DNA from: a virus
Length of the DNA: 50,340 nt
IMG/VR virus record: IMGVR_UViG_3300045413_000124
Location: 1-50,340 of that record
Direction: 5' to 3' (one strand)
Shown one piece after another: positions 48,924 through 50,340 of this stretch. Position 1 is the stretch's first letter. Each line of letters begins with the position of its first letter. Both the position numbers and the translations under genes were made by a program. The notes under the pieces were generated by a model, which was not told the DNA's origin, did no database searches, and saw nothing but the letters and a program-made list of their open reading frames with translations.

Positions 48924-50340
48924 TTACATGTACTCCCACATATAAGAACGGTCACCATACTCATCACTATACCATCTATCACCATCCGCATCAACAAATG
49001 TTGTATTACTATCTAGACCGTCAGAAATAAATCCAAATGGTGCCATGTCTTGTTCAATTTGATTTTTCTGCTCATCATAAAGTCTTTTTCTCACATCCTG
49101 ATCAGTAAGTTCTTTAAAATAATCCTGAGCAACTAACCAAGAATAGATTACCAGACACATTGCTAAGTCGTCATTACACCCCTCTTCTGCTTCAAATGAA
49201 TTATTCTTTTGAATAAATGTTGTAAGTTCAGAAATAATATCATAGTCATTGATAAAAAGTTTGTCCTCTTCAATCATTGTTTTGAGATTAAGAGAACCGA
49301 TCTTTTTAACTGTCTTTGACATTTTCACACCAAGTTGAGTTTTCTTTCCTGAAAATCCTTGTCCGACTATTTGACCCGCTCTCCCTCTCATAGAACACAT
49401 GAGAAGATTTTGATATTCCAAATCATATTGAAGAATCGATGCAACCTGATCACCAACATCGTTTACCTCACATAAAATAAAAGCGTTGTTATAACTTTTT
49501 GCTATCTCATAAATTACCGATGGAAAAAGCATCGGTTTAATTTCATTATCTCTATATTTTGCTACTACCTTATGAGGAAATGTTGTAATGTCAATAACTA
49601 CAAAAGCAGAATAATCATTACCAACTCCTCTTGCAACGTCAACTGTTACAATGTAATCATTCTCTTTTACCGGTTCATGATATACATCCAACCCAGCATT
49701 TTTCTTGATGGGGTTTTCATATACAAGAGATCGTAGCTTACTTGGAGCAATAAGAGTATCAACAGATCCAAGGAATTCGCACTCAAATTCAACTTTAAAT
49801 TGAGATTCGGAAGTGTTTGCAATTGTTTGTCTTTTCCACTCAGAGTCTCTTCCAGGAACTTCTGTCCAATGAACTTCTGTTGGAATATATTCATTATCAC
49901 CCCGTTCTGCGTCATGCCACATGCGGTAGAAATGATTCATACCGTGTGGTGTTGAAACGACTATGACTTTTGTGCTTTTACCAGAAGAAATAGTAGGATA
50001 AACAGATGCAAAGAATTGGTCTGCAATATGGTTTGGAATAAACGCGAATTCGTCGAGGAAGATGACATTGTACGAACCGCCTCGGACAGCACTTGCAGAT
50101 GTAGAAGCTGCCAATATCTTACTGCCATTTTCAAGCTCTAAACTACCTTTGTTCCAGGATATGATACCTTGCTGCAACCATTTTGGTAGGTTTTCATAAG
50201 CAAGTTGTAATCTTTGAAGGAGATCTCTTGCTGTTGATGCTTTGTTTGCAAGAATTGCAATATTTACATTATCATTGAAAACCGCATAATGAAGTAAGTA
50301 TGAAACAACAGTGGTAGATTTACCAGTCTGCCTTGGCATC
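48924..50340 (-). CDS. gp17: Large terminase subunit (T4 gp17), 5' end outside window
   Basis: At least 471 codons; the N-terminus is cut by the window edge (T4 610 aa). Packaging ATPase/nuclease. Walker A PRQTGKST at the very start of the visible part, Walker B VIFLDEFAFI, motif III VVSTPHG; nuclease domain acid residues in TVDVARGVGNDYSAF, CEVNDVGDQ and EEGCNDDLAM. Confidence 0.96.
   Translation of the reverse strand, partial: MPRQTGKSTTVVSYLLHYAVFNDNVNIAILANKASTARDLLQRLQLAYENLPKWLQQGIISWNKGSLELENGSKILAASTSASAVRGGSYNVIFLDEFAFIPNHIADQFFASVYPTISSGKSTKVIVVSTPHGMNHFYRMWHDAERGDNEYIPTEVHWTEVPGRDSEWKRQTIANTSESQFKVEFECEFLGSVDTLIAPSKLRSLVYENPIKKNAGLDVYHEPVKENDYIVTVDVARGVGNDYSAFVVIDITTFPHKVVAKYRDNEIKPMLFPSVIYEIAKSYNNAFILCEVNDVGDQVASILQYDLEYQNLLMCSMRGRAGQIVGQGFSGKKTQLGVKMSKTVKKIGSLNLKTMIEEDKLFINDYDIISELTTFIQKNNSFEAEEGCNDDLAMCLVIYSWLVAQDYFKELTDQDVRKRLYDEQKNQIEQDMAPFGFISDGLDSNTTFVDADGDRWYSDEYGDRSYMWEYM

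Noticed and set aside
1-50340. CRISPR arrays, insertion sequences, rRNA, integrase or attachment sites
   Set aside because: No regularly spaced repeats, transposase or integrase motifs or rRNA-like sequence were seen; the phage appears strictly lytic in this window.

Overview
The window is a contiguous piece of a T4-like myovirus genome, almost certainly a marine cyanophage (Synechococcus/Prochlorococcus type). Reasons: a near-complete set of T4 core genes in the usual cyanomyovirus order (17-18-19-20-67-21-22-23 ... 3-uvsY-uvsW-55-47-46 ... 45-44-62-regA ... 43-uvsX-41 ... 61-nrdA-nrdB), low GC, and accessory genes typical of that group (S-adenosylmethionine decarboxylase, MazG-like hydrolase, CobS-like ATPase, Hsp20, a DUF3110-like gene otherwise known from cyanobacteria). 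All genes but one are on the minus strand, so transcription runs from high to low coordinates; the exception is a homing endonuclease at 1852-2553.

Layout in order of transcription. 50.3-38.7 kb: head and tail genes (large terminase cut by the window edge, Zn-ribbon protein, sheath, tube, portal, core protein, protease, scaffold, major capsid, porin-like secreted protein, gp3). 38.7-32.7 kb: recombination and late transcription (uvsY, uvsW, gp55 sigma, gp47, gp46). 32.7-27.8 kb: accessory region (sulfotransferase, HExxH/VWA protein, two small genes, CobS/MoxR-like ATPase). 27.8-15 kb: replication (clamp, speH, clamp loader, Dam methylase, RegA, Hsp20, DNA polymerase, UvsX, gp41 helicase, MazG). 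14.8-8.2 kb: large late genes of poorly known function, with a tRNA-Ala and small genes below the usual ORF size cut-off. 8.2-2.7 kb: gp61 primase and class Ia ribonucleotide reductase. 2.6-0 kb: homing endonuclease and a lysis cassette (C39-like peptidase, GH24 lysozyme, holin candidate).

Regulation is readable. Late genes carry T4-type sigma-gp55 boxes (nATAAATA or CTAAATA); early/replication operons carry sigma70-like promoters, several near consensus (gp55, uvsX, gp45, 43 operon). Rho-independent terminators are nearly all followed within 0-25 nt by the next promoter, and in several cases are fused to it.

Main points of interest: (1) a nucleotidyltransferase-domain protein whose N-terminus matches the T4 internal-protein capsid-targeting peptide and gp21 cleavage site, suggesting a packaged, injected enzyme; (2) a four-member family of small paralogous proteins, each translationally coupled to or beside a core replication/recombination gene; (3) a zinc-protease-motif/VWA plus MoxR-type ATPase module; (4) a shared N-terminal module on two unrelated lytic enzymes; (5) fused terminator-promoter junctions; (6) non-AUG starts including a likely AUU. 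Family assignments are by eye; no database search was run.
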